Numbered from the stretch's first letter, positions 1 through 8,610 are shown. The stretch: DNA of 64,000 bases from Chromobacterium vaccinii (GCF_000971335.1 NZ_JZJL01000005.1:80292-144291); one strand, 5' to 3'. The notes: a model not told the origin generated them from the letters alone. A program made the numbers and translations.

Positions 1-953
1 CCAAGGTGATCAACGCCATCGAGCAGCATTACGAGCTGGGGCCGATCGAAAAGCTGTTCTACCGCTTCCTGATCGTGCCGGCCACGCGGCAGGCCTTCCT
101 GAAGCAGAAGCAGCAGTACGCGTGGCAGAAGCTGCGGCCACAGCAGGGGCCGGGTCGCACCGACACCTTCAACCCCACCAAGATGGCGGTGTTCGGTTTC
201 CCGGACGATTCCACCATCGGCACGGTGGACCTGCCGCAGATCTGGAACCAGAAGCCGCGCGAATCGCTGTATCTGCACTGGGACGGCAACAACAACGCCA
301 TCAAGGAACGCAACTACGCGGCGGCGATGGCGGTGGGCGCGACGCCGCAATCGGTGCTGCCGGCTGAATTCAAGCGCGTGACCGATTGGCTGCTGTCGCA
401 CCCTTCGCCCAAGTGGCCATTCGGCGGCCTGGACCAGGTGCGCGCGCATCGCGGCCAGGCGCTGTGGGAGAAGAATTGCGCCAGCTGCCACGACTTTGGC
501 AAGGCCGATACCGGCCAGGTGACCGTGGGACTGGATGAGCTGGGCACCGACCCCTACCGCGTCAATTCCTTCACCGTCGGGCTGGTGGACAAGTTCCACG
601 AGTTCAAGAAGCCGCCGTTCGATTTCGGCGCCTACCGCAAGACGCAGAGCTACAGCAACACGCCGACCGACGGCATCTGGCTGCGCGCGCCGTATCTGCA
701 CAACGGCTCGGTGCCGACGCTGTGGGACCTGCTGCAGAAGCCCGACAAGCGGCCCAAGGTGTTCTACCGAGGCTCCAGCGTGTTCGACACCCGCAGCGTC
801 GGCTTCATCGCCGCCGGACCGGAGGTCAAGGGCGGGGGCTACTTCAAGTTCGATACCCGCCTGCCGGGCAACCACAACACCGGCCACGAGTACGGCACGG
901 GTTTGTCCGATAGCGAAAAGTGGGACCTGATCGAATACATGAAAAACCTGTAG
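1..953 (+). CDS. c-type cytochrome, RoxA/di-heme peroxidase-like (5' end outside window)
   Basis: The reading frame is open through the left edge, so this is the C-terminal part (at least 315 residues) of a longer protein. A heme-binding CASCH motif lies near base 476. Further on are the W-L-R-A-P-Y-L-H-N-G-S-V-P-T-L-W stretch and a Y-R-G segment, which are typical of the C-terminal heme domain of large periplasmic di-heme cytochromes (RoxA-like proteins and relatives of cytochrome c peroxidase). Only one CXXCH is visible; a second would have to lie upstream of the window. The export signal cannot be seen for the same reason. A metallophosphoesterase gene follows after 34 bases in the same direction, so the two are probably co-transcribed. 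The substrate is unknown. Confidence 0.8.
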   Translation, partial: KVINAIEQHYELGPIEKLFYRFLIVPATRQAFLKQKQQYAWQKLRPQQGPGRTDTFNPTKMAVFGFPDDSTIGTVDLPQIWNQKPRESLYLHWDGNNNAIKERNYAAAMAVGATPQSVLPAEFKRVTDWLLSHPSPKWPFGGLDQVRAHRGQALWEKNCASCHDFGKADTGQVTVGLDELGTDPYRVNSFTVGLVDKFHEFKKPPFDFGAYRKTQSYSNTPTDGIWLRAPYLHNGSVPTLWDLLQKPDKRPKVFYRGSSVFDTRSVGFIAAGPEVKGGGYFKFDTRLPGNHNTGHEYGTGLSDSEKWDLIEYMKNL

Positions 954-987
954 GCGGCGGCAGCAGTCCGCAGAGCGGAGGTGCGAA

Positions 988-2172
988 ATGGATTTCAGCG
1001 ATTGGAAAAACCGGGTCGAGGCCAGCCTGGCCGACGCCAGGCAGACGCTTGAGCAGAAGAAGCAGATCATGGACCGGCTGCAGCAGGTGCACCAGCAGGT
1101 GCGGGACGTGATCGATTCCGGCAGCACCTCGGCCAGCGGCATTCCGTGGGAACTGGCGCGGGGCTTGTCGATTCTGGACAATGTGATGGACGGCAAGTCG
1201 CTGCCGACCACCGAGGATGAACTGCCGACCCGGGTGATGGACGATGGCACCCTGCTGGGCTGCCGCAAGTGGGAGTTGCTGGACCCGCTGTGGGGCGAGG
1301 CGCTGGTGCAGTGGATCGCGCATTTGTGGGACTACGCGCCGTGGGGAGGCGAGCCGAGCCGCGTCGAGATAGCGGACCAGGTCAGTTTCGCCATTGCCGG
1401 CGACTGGGGCACCGGCGACTACATCGCGGCCAAGGTGGCTGCCGCGATGAGCAAGCAGGGCGCTGATTACACCATCCATCTGGGGGATGTCTACTATGCG
1501 GGCATCAGCTCGGATGAGAGCAATGATCTGAAAGACTGGCCGGCGGGCGCGAAGGGGCAGTTCACCCTCAATTCCAATCATGAAATGTACAACGGCGCGC
1601 TTGGTTACTTCGGCGAGCTGTCGAGCAAATTTCCGATGCAGCAGGGCACCAGCTATTTCAGCCTGCACAACCAGAACTGGTTGATTGTCGGCCTGGACAG
1701 CGCCTACCACTCGGACAAGATGAATCTATACATGGACGGCGCGCTGGGAGACCAGCAGGCGGCGTGGCTGAAGCAGCTTGCCGCCGGCTGGGACAAGAAG
1801 ATCATGCTGCTGTCCCACCATCAGGGTTATGCCATGGACGGCTCGACCAAGACGCCGCTGTACCAAGAGGTGGCGGCCGCGCTGGGCCGCGACCCGGACT
1901 ACTGGTACTGGGGACATCTGCACAACGTCATCTGCTACCAGCCGCAGGGCAAGCTGCTGGCCCGTTGCGTCGGCCACGGCGCGATTCCGTACGGGCCGGC
2001 CAAGGCGCTGGACGGCAAGCCGCAGGTGGCGTGGGCGGAGACGCGTTCCGCCGATGACAGCCAGTATCCGGAGCGGGTGTTGAACGGCTTCGTGAGGCTG
2101 GAGTTGAACGGCGACGCGCTGACGGAAACCTTCTACGACGAAAACGGCTACCAGAGGTGGCCCGAGCATTAG
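988..2172 (+). CDS. calcineurin-like metallophosphoesterase
   Basis: This 394-residue protein carries the metal-binding blocks of the calcineurin-like phosphoesterase fold in order: GDWG (about residue 137), GDVYYAG (about 166), NHE (197-199, in place of the usual GNHD), SHH (276-278) and GHLH (309-312). Such enzymes use a two-metal centre to hydrolyse phosphoesters. The first 130 residues are a charged helical extension with no family signal. No signal peptide is visible. The start is supported by GGAGG a few bases upstream. It lies 34 bases after the cytochrome gene and is likely in the same operon. The substrate cannot be told from sequence. Confidence 0.85.
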   Translation: MDFSDWKNRVEASLADARQTLEQKKQIMDRLQQVHQQVRDVIDSGSTSASGIPWELARGLSILDNVMDGKSLPTTEDELPTRVMDDGTLLGCRKWELLDPLWGEALVQWIAHLWDYAPWGGEPSRVEIADQVSFAIAGDWGTGDYIAAKVAAAMSKQGADYTIHLGDVYYAGISSDESNDLKDWPAGAKGQFTLNSNHEMYNGALGYFGELSSKFPMQQGTSYFSLHNQNWLIVGLDSAYHSDKMNLYMDGALGDQQAAWLKQLAAGWDKKIMLLSHHQGYAMDGSTKTPLYQEVAAALGRDPDYWYWGHLHNVICYQPQGKLLARCVGHGAIPYGPAKALDGKPQVAWAETRSADDSQYPERVLNGFVRLELNGDALTETFYDENGYQRWPEH

Positions 2173-2185
2173 CCGGCGAAGCAGG

Positions 2186-2692
2186 TCAGCCGGGCTCGCT
2201 GACGGCGCGGCTGCCTTCTATCTCCAGCACCACGGTATGGGCTAGCGTTTTCAGATGCCTTTTCTCCTCTCCGGCCAGGTGCTTGGGCTTGGAGTCGATC
2301 AGGCACAGCGTGCCGATGGCGTGGCCGGACGACAGTTTCAGCGGCGCTCCGGCGTAGAAGCGGATATTGGGATCGCCGAGCACCAGCGGATTGTCACAGA
2401 AACGGTCGTCGTCGCTGGCGTCGGGTATTTCCAAAATGTCGTCGCCGAGGATGGCGTGTCCGCAGAAGCTGATGTCGCGCGGCGTTTCGCTCGCGTCCAG
2501 CCCACAGTGCGACTTGAACCACAGGCGATTGCTGTCCACCAGGCTGATCAGCGCGATCTTGACTGCGAAGCGGGAGCGGCAGTAGGCGGTGATCGCGTCG
2601 TAGCGTTCTTCCGGATCGGTATCCAGAATCAGCAACTCTTGCAGCACCCGGACGCGTTCAGCCTCGTTGGTGGGAATGCCGGGAGATTGCAT
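2186..2692 (-). CDS. stand-alone GAF domain protein
   Basis: This 168-residue protein is essentially one GAF domain. Visible signature blocks are an N-terminal L-x-x-L-x-I-L-D-T segment, V-K-I-A-L-I-S-L-V-D, the D-x-S-F-C-G-H-A-I block and F-Y-A-G-A-P-L with G-T-L-C-L-I-D. This subtype usually precedes histidine kinase or GGDEF domains, but here it stands alone. It probably senses a small ligand or redox state and acts through a partner. Cys and His in the SFCGHA block are the conserved positions of this subfamily. It converges on the phosphoesterase gene with only 13 bases between stop codons. The 200 bases upstream are AT-rich and hold its promoter and that of the peptide gene at 2894. Confidence 0.85.
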   Translation of the reverse strand: MQSPGIPTNEAERVRVLQELLILDTDPEERYDAITAYCRSRFAVKIALISLVDSNRLWFKSHCGLDASETPRDISFCGHAILGDDILEIPDASDDDRFCDNPLVLGDPNIRFYAGAPLKLSSGHAIGTLCLIDSKPKHLAGEEKRHLKTLAHTVVLEIEGSRAVSEPG

Positions 2693-2893
2693 GGCGGCCT
2701 CTTGGAATGATGAATGATTTTCATTATAGGCTGTGACATCAGACTGTTAATGCCATTCATGGCGCCATTTTTAATGTTAATAGCGTAATTAATACTAAGT
2801 GGGATTAGAACTTGCATGAATTCCATGCGTCTGTAATTTTGTTAGGGCATTTGCTCTAGCATCGCGAGTTTTCCAACGACAAAGGAGATGCAG

Positions 2894-3025
2894 ATGAACG
2901 ATCAAATCCAAACCGCGGATATCGAGCTGGATGCCTGGTTTCAGGAAGAAACCTTCGCCGAAGCGGTGGAGATGATGCAGGACAAAGCCGTCGTGCCGTT
3001 CGGCACCGCGCTGTGGCCGGTCTGA
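2894..3025 (+). CDS. 43-residue peptide, possible RiPP precursor or regulatory peptide
   Basis: A very strong Shine-Dalgarno (AAAGGAG, 2881-2887) lies 6 bases before this ATG, followed by 43 codons, two adjacent stop codons and an intrinsic terminator. The peptide has an acidic, helical N-terminal part (about residues 1-30, rich in Glu and Asp, with an I-E-L-D-A-W-F block). Its C-terminus is uncharged and hydrophobic (A-V-V-P-F-G-T-A-L-W-P-V). That acidic leader plus hydrophobic tail layout resembles RiPP precursors, but no known core motif and no modifying enzyme of a known class is recognised. The next gene is an M29-like metallopeptidase. There is no signal peptide. That the gene is real is well supported; its function is unknown. 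Confidence 0.7.
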   Translation: MNDQIQTADIELDAWFQEETFAEAVEMMQDKAVVPFGTALWPV

Positions 3026-3053
3026 TAGGGCATTAGCCGAATCCATGTCTGAC

Positions 3054-3080
3054 AACGGGGTCCTGGCGGCCCCGTTTTTT
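3054..3080 (+). terminator. intrinsic terminator after the 43-residue peptide gene
   Basis: A GC stem (AACGGGG pairing with CCCCGTT) is followed by a run of six T. It lies 29 bases after the peptide stop codon and before the M29-like gene, so the enzyme is expressed by read-through or from its own promoter. Confidence 0.85.
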
Positions 3081-3203
3081 AGAGCCGCCGACAAAAAGAG
3101 ATCCTGGATCGCGCCTCCCTGCGTCGAACGATTGGCATGGCCCGCGGCGCTTTGGTCCAGAGACTCCGCAAAGTTTTGTCAGCGGACCTTGGGAGAAAGC
3201 TGA

Positions 3204-4196
3204 ATGCGCATCACCACCGAAGAGCAGGCGCGAAGCGTCCGCAACATGTACGCCTGCCTGGCCCTGCATCCGGCAGCCAGGGACAAAGCGGCCTCGGGAG
3301 AGCCCATCCGCCTATTGCTGGGGTTCGACGCATATCACGGCGAAGTTGCCGCGAGCATCGCCGAGGGCGCCGGCGAGGCCATCGCCGCGGACATCCGCTT
3401 AGCCGAGCTGGAGAACGAGAGCGCGGACGCGCTGGCGGCCGCGATCGAACAATGCGATGTCTTCATTTTCCTGTACCGCTCGTCCACGTTGCCGTCTGTC
3501 GATCCGCGCGGTCCGGCCTTCCTATTGCCGATCAAGCAGGCGATGCAGTCCAACTGGAAGAAATCCATTCTGTTCAAGGACTACGGGCCGTATTTCTACG
3601 AGGCGTTCTCCGAGCCGCGGGCGCGTATGGCGGAGCGCAACCGCCGCCTGATCGCGCTGGCGGAGCAAGCCGGGCACGTGGCGTTCGAGCAGGAGGGAGG
3701 AGGATGGCTCCGCGGCTCGATCCGGCCCGATCAATCCTGGACTTCGATAGACGGCGACGGCAATGTTGATCTCGTCCCAGGAGAGATCGCCACCTCCATC
3801 GCCGATCTGCAGGGCGAGGTGCGCTTCAGCGGCGCCTTTCTCAGCACGATACCGTTCGCCGTCAAATACGGCGTGGTCCGCGATTTCGCCACGCTGCGCA
3901 TCCGCGATAGCCGGGTGGCGGACTTCAGTTGCGGCGACGCGCGCTTCTCGGCGGACTTCGACAAGTATTTGAGCGCCAACGCCGGCAACGCCGCGGTGGC
4001 GGAGTTCGGCATCGGCACCAATTGCGGCGTGAAGGGGCTGTACGGACTCAACGCCGGCTTCGAGGAGCGCCACCCAGGACTGCATCTGGGCCTGGGCGGC
4101 GGCGAGCTGGGCAGCCACCACCTGGACCTGATCTTTTCCGGCGGCCGGCTGCGCTTTGACGACAGAGTTGTCTTCGACGGCGGCTTCTCGATTTAG
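3204..4196 (+). CDS. M29-type metallopeptidase-like protein
   Basis: In this 330-residue protein the C-terminal third resembles family M29 (aminopeptidase T/AmpS and the NicX hydrolase). It has E-F-G-I-G-T-N (Glu267), a F-E-E-R-H-P-G-L-H-L-G block (Glu287, His294) and H-H-L-D-L-I (His306, Asp308). These correspond to the Glu, Glu, His, His and Asp metal ligands of the family. The N-terminal half (Y-A-C-L-A-L-H-P-A-A, then a segment ending in F-L-Y-R-S-S) is diverged. GGGAG precedes the ATG. It is separated from the upstream peptide gene by a terminator, so a role in trimming or hydrolysing that peptide is an inference. It could instead be a small-molecule hydrolase. The 3' end overlaps the convergent gene by 4 bases. 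Confidence 0.65.
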   Translation: MRITTEEQARSVRNMYACLALHPAARDKAASGEPIRLLLGFDAYHGEVAASIAEGAGEAIAADIRLAELENESADALAAAIEQCDVFIFLYRSSTLPSVDPRGPAFLLPIKQAMQSNWKKSILFKDYGPYFYEAFSEPRARMAERNRRLIALAEQAGHVAFEQEGGGWLRGSIRPDQSWTSIDGDGNVDLVPGEIATSIADLQGEVRFSGAFLSTIPFAVKYGVVRDFATLRIRDSRVADFSCGDARFSADFDKYLSANAGNAAVAEFGIGTNCGVKGLYGLNAGFEERHPGLHLGLGGGELGSHHLDLIFSGGRLRFDDRVVFDGGFSI

Positions 4197-4462
4197 CTGA
4201 ACACCGCGGTGAAGTCGTCGGGGATGTTCAGCCGGTATTCCCCATCCACCAGGACGAAATAGCAGTCCAGCTGGTTCGCGGCCTGGTTGGCGTCGGTGTC
4301 CAGCACGTCGCCGGGGACTTGTATGGTGTCGAAGACGATCACGCCGGAGTTGACGGTCTGGCCCGCAGGCACATCGAAGGCGCTTCCGGGCGCGTCGGGC
4401 ACGACGCGGATGGTGACGGCGGTGTTGTTGGTAAGAGGGCAGTTGTTCAGCGCGAGCGACAT
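4193..4462 (-). CDS. hypothetical protein, 89 residues
   Basis: I chose the internal ATG at 4462 because CTGGAG lies 6 bases upstream and the residues before it look non-coding. The 89-residue product is acidic and beta-rich, with no signal peptide, membrane segment or recognisable domain. Visible features are Asn- and Thr-rich strands and two cysteines (residues 8 and 67). Its stop overlaps the stop of the M29-like gene on the other strand. It lies 92 bases downstream of the lipoprotein gene in the same direction and may be co-transcribed with it. I do not recognise it. Confidence 0.55.
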   Translation of the reverse strand: MSLALNNCPLTNNTAVTIRVVPDAPGSAFDVPAGQTVNSGVIVFDTIQVPGDVLDTDANQAANQLDCYFVLVDGEYRLNIPDDFTAVFS

Positions 4463-4554
4463 GGCGGTCTCCAGAGCGGAGCCGGCGCGGAATGCGCCGG
4501 CTCGCTCCATGGACGCTGGCGGAAGCCGGATGCGAAGCCTCGCGCGGCGCTTGC

Positions 4555-4884
4555 TCAGCCCGGGTCCAGCCGGCACGCCTTGCCGGTGCCGGCGAAACCG
4601 CCGTACAGCTTCATCTGGTCCGGCGTCTTGCGGGAAATGTAGAAGCTGTCCGGCAGCGATTTGCCGGCCAGCGGCTTGGGCCAGGTCAGCAGGCCTTTCT
4701 CGTCCATATATCCCTTGAAGCTCTCGCCGCCGCGGAATACTTCCACCGTCTGGCTGCGGCGGTCGAAGCGGAACCGAATCTGATCGTCGCAGTGGTAGCT
4801 GGCCTGGATGCGTTGCGGCGGCTGGCAGCCGCTCAGCGTGGCCAGCAGCAGGCAGGCGGCGGACAGACGGAAGAGGGTGGGCAT
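4555..4884 (-). CDS. small lipoprotein, possibly MliC-like lysozyme inhibitor
   Basis: This 109-residue protein has a lipoprotein signal: a hydrophobic stretch followed by the lipobox L-S-G-C, with Cys20 as the lipidation site. The mature part begins with a Y-x-C-D segment and contains a second cysteine near the end. It has short alternating strands of the size seen in MliC/PliC c-type lysozyme inhibitors. The similarity is weak: the Y-x-C-D opening and the spacing fit, but the S-G-x-x-Y core motif is not clear. A safe call is an outer-membrane or periplasmic lipoprotein. The GC-poor stretch 4990-5150 between it and the symporter gene is the divergent promoter region. Confidence 0.7.
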   Translation of the reverse strand: MPTLFRLSAACLLLATLSGCQPPQRIQASYHCDDQIRFRFDRRSQTVEVFRGGESFKGYMDEKGLLTWPKPLAGKSLPDSFYISRKTPDQMKLYGGFAGTGKACRLDPG

Positions 4885-5155
4885 GGCTTGAAGCTTTCTA
4901 CTGGGAGAACCGGGGGCACACTATACCATGCGCGGGCATGCCGCTCCGGCCTGGACCTGATGCGGCGCGGGCTTTGTCGACAGATTGCCCGCGTTGGCGC
5001 GGCGATATTTATTTAGGGTATTTACTTTATTTTTACAGTAAACCATCTGGAAACATTCAGGCTTTGACCATTATCTTGCGGGTTCCGGTCGGACAATCGG
5101 CAGCAGGAATATAAAAACACGCCGATTGCATGCCTTCGCTTACAAAGGAGAACCC

Positions 5156-6658
5156 ATGGAGGAGTTGGTCAACGCCATCAATGGCGTGGTCTGGAGTCCG
5201 GCACTGATTTACCTGTGTCTGGGCGTGGGCCTGTATTTCTCGCTGCGCACCCGTTTTCTGCAATTGAGGCATTTCAAGGAAATGTTGCGCCTGATGTTCA
5301 ACCGCCAGAGCAGCAGCGCGGGTGTGTCGTCGTTCCAGGCGCTGGCGATGACGCTCGCGGGGCGGGTGGGCACCGGCAATATCGCAGGGGTGGCCACCGC
5401 CATCACTTTCGGCGGGCCGGGCGCGATGTTCTGGATGTGGCTGGTGGCCTTTCTCGGCGCCAGTTCCGCCTTCGTGGAGTCCACGCTGGGCCAGGTGTAC
5501 AAGGAGAAGATAGACGGCCAGTACCGCGGCGGCCCGGCTTTCTACATCGAGAAGGGGCTGGGCATGAAGTGGTATGCCTGGCTGTTCGCCATCACCACGG
5601 TGGTAGCCACCGGCGTGCTGCTGCCCGGCATCCAGGCCAACTCCATCGCCAATTCGATGCAGTCGGCCTTCGGCGTCGCGCCCACGGTGACAGCCGCCGT
5701 GCTGGCCATCATGCTGGGCTTCATCATCTTCGGCGGCGTCAAGCGCATCGCGGTGTTCGCCGGGGCGGTGGTGCCCTTCATGGCGTTGGGCTACATCATC
5801 GTCGCCTGCGTGGTGATCGCGCTCAACATCGAGCAATTGCCGGGCGTGGTGGCGCTGATCTTCAAGAGCGCCTTCGGTTTTGAGGCGGGAATGGGCGCGG
5901 TGCTGGGCTTCGCCATCCAGTGGGGCGTGAAGCGCGGCATCTATTCCAACGAGGCCGGCCAGGGCACCGGTCCGCACGCGTCCAGCGCCGCGGTGGTCAG
6001 CCATCCGGCCAAGCAGGGCCTGGTGCAGGCGTTCTCGGTCTACATCGACACCCTGTTCGTCTGTTCCGCCACCGCCTTCATGCTGCTGATCACCGGCCAG
6101 TACAATGTCCAGGGGCCGGACGGCGCGGTGCTGTACACCGGCATCGCCGGGGTGGCTGCCGGTCCGGGCTATGTGCAGACCGCGATGGAAAGCATCATGC
6201 CGGGCTTCGGCTCGGTGTTCGTCGCGCTGGCGCTGTTCTTCTTCGCTTTCACCACCATCATCGCCTACTACTATATCGCCGAGACCAACATCGCCTTCAT
6301 CAACCGCAAGGCGCGGCGGCCGTGGCTGGTGTTCGCGCTGAAGGTGGGGCTGATGGCGGCCACCGTCTACGGGACTGTGAAGACCGCCGATCTGGCCTGG
6401 GGCCTGGGCGATATCGGCGTCGGCCTGATGGCCTGGCTGAACATCATCGCCATCATACTGATGCAGAAGCCGGCGCTGGCCTGCCTGCGCGATTACGAGG
6501 CGCAGAAGGCGCAAGGCGTGGACCCGGTGTTCCACCCGGAAAAGCTGGGCATCGTCAACGCCGCCTACTGGGCAGGCCGCCGCGCCGAGAGCAATCTGGA
6601 CGAGGAGTCGAGCGGCCCGCCGCCGGGTGGCAAGCCGGAACCGGCCAAAGCCGGTTGA
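5156..6658 (+). CDS. sodium:alanine/glycine symporter (AGCS family)
   Basis: This inner-membrane transporter has 500 residues and about 10-11 hydrophobic segments. It carries the AGCS signatures: G-R-V-G-T-G-N-I-A-G-V near residue 65, the W-G-V-K-R-G-I-Y-S-N-E-A-G-Q-G block, and a late F-F-A-F-T-T-I-I-A-Y-Y-Y segment. The family imports alanine or glycine with Na+. I chose the ATG at 5156 over an earlier TTG because AAAGGAG lies 5 bases upstream. Length and motif order are normal for the family. It is monocistronic, with a terminator directly downstream. The C-terminal tail is Pro- and Gly-rich and not conserved. Confidence 0.93.
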   Translation: MEELVNAINGVVWSPALIYLCLGVGLYFSLRTRFLQLRHFKEMLRLMFNRQSSSAGVSSFQALAMTLAGRVGTGNIAGVATAITFGGPGAMFWMWLVAFLGASSAFVESTLGQVYKEKIDGQYRGGPAFYIEKGLGMKWYAWLFAITTVVATGVLLPGIQANSIANSMQSAFGVAPTVTAAVLAIMLGFIIFGGVKRIAVFAGAVVPFMALGYIIVACVVIALNIEQLPGVVALIFKSAFGFEAGMGAVLGFAIQWGVKRGIYSNEAGQGTGPHASSAAVVSHPAKQGLVQAFSVYIDTLFVCSATAFMLLITGQYNVQGPDGAVLYTGIAGVAAGPGYVQTAMESIMPGFGSVFVALALFFFAFTTIIAYYYIAETNIAFINRKARRPWLVFALKVGLMAATVYGTVKTADLAWGLGDIGVGLMAWLNIIAIILMQKPALACLRDYEAQKAQGVDPVFHPEKLGIVNAAYWAGRRAESNLDEESSGPPPGGKPEPAKAG

Positions 6659-6666
6659 TTCACGCA

Positions 6667-6690
6667 ACGCCCGCTCACGCGGGCGTTTTT
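6667..6690 (+). terminator. intrinsic terminator after the alanine symporter
   Basis: ACGCCCGC pairs with GCGGGCGT around a TCAC loop, followed by T residues. Confidence 0.9.
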
Positions 6691-6758
6691 GCATCGTCAT
6701 GGTATTCGGGCATGGGGTTTGCTTTTACTTCCCGCAGACCCATTCTTTGAATGAGACC

Positions 6759-7349
6759 ATGGACCCATCCGCCCCCTTGAGGCTGTTGCTGGTCAACGAT
6801 ACAGACCGGCCGATGCGGCAGCTGCGCGACGCCTTCGCCGACGCCGGCTACTTGATCATCGCCCAGGCCCATGGCGCGGCCGAGCTGCTGCGGCTGGCGG
6901 AGTCGGAGCGGCCGGACGTCATCATCGTCGATACCGAATCGCCGATGCGGGACACGCTTGAGCAGCTGGCGCTGATGGAGCGGTCCGCGCCGCGCCCGGT
7001 GGTGATGTTCGCCGAACACGGCGGGGTGCCCGCCATCCAGGCCGCGGTGCGCGCTGGGGTCACCGCCTATATCGTCGATCACGTCTCTGCCGAGCGGCTG
7101 GCGCCCATCATCGACATGGCCAGGGTCAAGTTCGAGGAGGACGCCGCGCTGAAGCGCAAGCTGGCCGACATGGAGCGGCAACTGGCGGAGCGCAAGCTGA
7201 TCGAGCGGGCCAAGGGCATCCTGATGCGCAGGCGGCGGCTTGGCGAAGAAGAGGCGTACGCGCTGCTGCGCAGCCAGGCGATGAGGTCGGGCCTGCGCCT
7301 GGCCGACCTGGCTCTTCAACTGATCCACGCCAGCGAGCTGCTGGATTGA
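6759..7349 (+). CDS. nasT: NasT, nitrate-responsive ANTAR antiterminator
   Basis: This 196-residue protein has an N-terminal receiver-like domain (L-L-L-V-N-D-T-D, then D-V-I-I-V-D-T-E). A coiled-coil linker follows, then a C-terminal ANTAR RNA-binding domain (L-I-E-R-A-K-G-I-L-M, then E-E-A-Y-A-L-L-R-S-Q-A-M, ending L-A-D-L-A). In NasST systems, NasT binds a hexaloop hairpin in the leader RNA of nitrate assimilation genes and prevents termination. NasS holds it inactive until nitrate or nitrite binds. A matching leader and terminator lie at 8540-8655. The gene is 9 bases from nasS and clearly in one operon with it; here nasT comes first. The start is the ATG just before a Pro-Ser-Ala segment. 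Confidence 0.92.
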   Translation: MDPSAPLRLLLVNDTDRPMRQLRDAFADAGYLIIAQAHGAAELLRLAESERPDVIIVDTESPMRDTLEQLALMERSAPRPVVMFAEHGGVPAIQAAVRAGVTAYIVDHVSAERLAPIIDMARVKFEEDAALKRKLADMERQLAERKLIERAKGILMRRRRLGEEEAYALLRSQAMRSGLRLADLALQLIHASELLD

Positions 7350-7358
7350 GAGGACGCG

Positions 7359-8465
7359 ATGCATGCAGATTACCTTGAGGACAGCAGCCTGGCGCGGGTC
7401 CGCGTCGGCTTCCTGCCGCTGACCGACTGCGCGCCGCTGGCGGTCGCCTGCCGGCTGGGGCTGGACCGCATGAACGGGTTGGTCCTGCAACCCTTGCGGC
7501 AACCGTCCTGGGCGGCATTGCGCGACCGCCTGCTGGCCGGGCAGCTGGACGCCGCCCATGCGCTGCACGGCCTGGCTTGCGGCATGCAGCTGGGCCTGGG
7601 CGGGCCGCAATGCGATATGACGGTGCTGATGACGCTGAACCGCAACGGCCAGGGCATCAGCCTGAGTCCGGGCCTGGCGGCGCAGCGGCGCGACGGCGCC
7701 AGCCTGGCCGACATCGCCCGCTGGTTGGGCCGCCCCTTGCGCCTGGCGCACACCTTCCCCGCCGGCACCCACGCGATGTGGCTGTATTACTGGCTGGCGG
7801 CCCAGGACGTGCATCCCTTGCGCGACGCGCGCTGCGTGGTCATTCCGCCGCCGCAGATGGGCGCGGCGATGCGGACGGGCGCGCTGGACGGCTATTGCGC
7901 GGGCCAGCCCTGGCACGCGGTGACCGAGGAGCAGGGCAGCGCTTGCCTGGTCGCCGACAGCGCGGCCATCTGGCCGGAGCATCCGGAAAAGGCGCTGATC
8001 TGCCGCCGCGAGCTGGCCGATCGGCAGCCCCAGCTGGCTTCGGCGCTGATCGAGACGTTGCTGCTGGCCTGCCATTGGCTGGACCAGCCGGACAACCAGG
8101 AGCAGGCGGCGGCCTGGCTGGCCGATGACGTCTGGTTGGGCGTGCCGGCGGAAACCATCCTGCGGCATTGGCGCGCGCATCCCTTGCAGGCCGCGCCGTT
8201 GCGCTTCTTCGACGAGGGGCGGGTCAACTTCCCCGATCCGGCCGATGCGCTGTGGTTTCTGCGCCAATACCGCCGCTGGGGGCTGTGGCGGGGGGATGGC
8301 GACCGGGACATCGTCCAGGCGCTTTGCGGGACGGCGCTGTACCGCCAGGCGGCGGAGCGCTGCGGCGTCGCCTTGCCGGAATCCGGCCGGCGTACCGCCC
8401 TGTTGATGGACGGGCAAGCGTGGCCGCCTCCCAAAACCGGTGCGGATTTGGCGGAAACGCACTGA
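7359..8465 (+). CDS. nasS: NasS, cytoplasmic nitrate-binding regulator
   Basis: This 368-residue NrtA-like periplasmic-binding fold has no signal peptide, as expected for NasS. Recognisable blocks are V-R-V-G-F-L-P-L-T-D-C-A-P-L at the start, D-A-A-H-A-L-H-G-L-A and P-P-P-Q-M. Later come D-G-Y-C-A-G-Q-P-W and R-W-G-L-W at the C-terminal side. Established role: it binds NasT in the absence of nitrate and releases it on nitrate binding, so that NasT can antiterminate the downstream leader. The SD (GAGG) and the ATG follow nasT closely. No terminator is seen after it before the leader of the transporter gene, so some read-through from the regulators into the leader is possible. Confidence 0.9.
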   Translation: MHADYLEDSSLARVRVGFLPLTDCAPLAVACRLGLDRMNGLVLQPLRQPSWAALRDRLLAGQLDAAHALHGLACGMQLGLGGPQCDMTVLMTLNRNGQGISLSPGLAAQRRDGASLADIARWLGRPLRLAHTFPAGTHAMWLYYWLAAQDVHPLRDARCVVIPPPQMGAAMRTGALDGYCAGQPWHAVTEEQGSACLVADSAAIWPEHPEKALICRRELADRQPQLASALIETLLLACHWLDQPDNQEQAAAWLADDVWLGVPAETILRHWRAHPLQAAPLRFFDEGRVNFPDPADALWFLRQYRRWGLWRGDGDRDIVQALCGTALYRQAAERCGVALPESGRRTALLMDGQAWPPPKTGADLAETH

Positions 8466-8539
8466 TGCGGTGCAGCAAAAACGGCCACGCTTGCTAAAAC
8501 TGGGGTTTTCAGGCTGGCACGCGATTTGCGTTCTTGATC

Positions 8540-8566
8540 CCGGACGGCGCAACGGCGCGCCGCCGG
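8540..8566 (+). promoter_or_regulatory. ANTAR-type hexaloop hairpin in nitrate operon leader
   Basis: A six-pair stem (CGGCGC 8545-8550 with GCGCCG 8557-8562) closes a six-base loop AACGGC. The stem is extended by CCGG on both sides with one bulged A. Loop position 1 is A and position 4 is G, the two bases conserved in NasT/NasR/EutV target hairpins. I could not identify an equally good second hairpin. Confidence 0.6.
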
Positions 8567-8610
8567 ACACATTCGGGCAAACGCCAACGTAGGTGATTGC
8601 CACTAGGGAC

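Noticed and set aside
5057..6700. Minus-strand open frame of 547 codons over the alanine symporter
   Set aside because: His/Arg/Gln-rich composition without domains; the plus-strand symporter is unambiguous.
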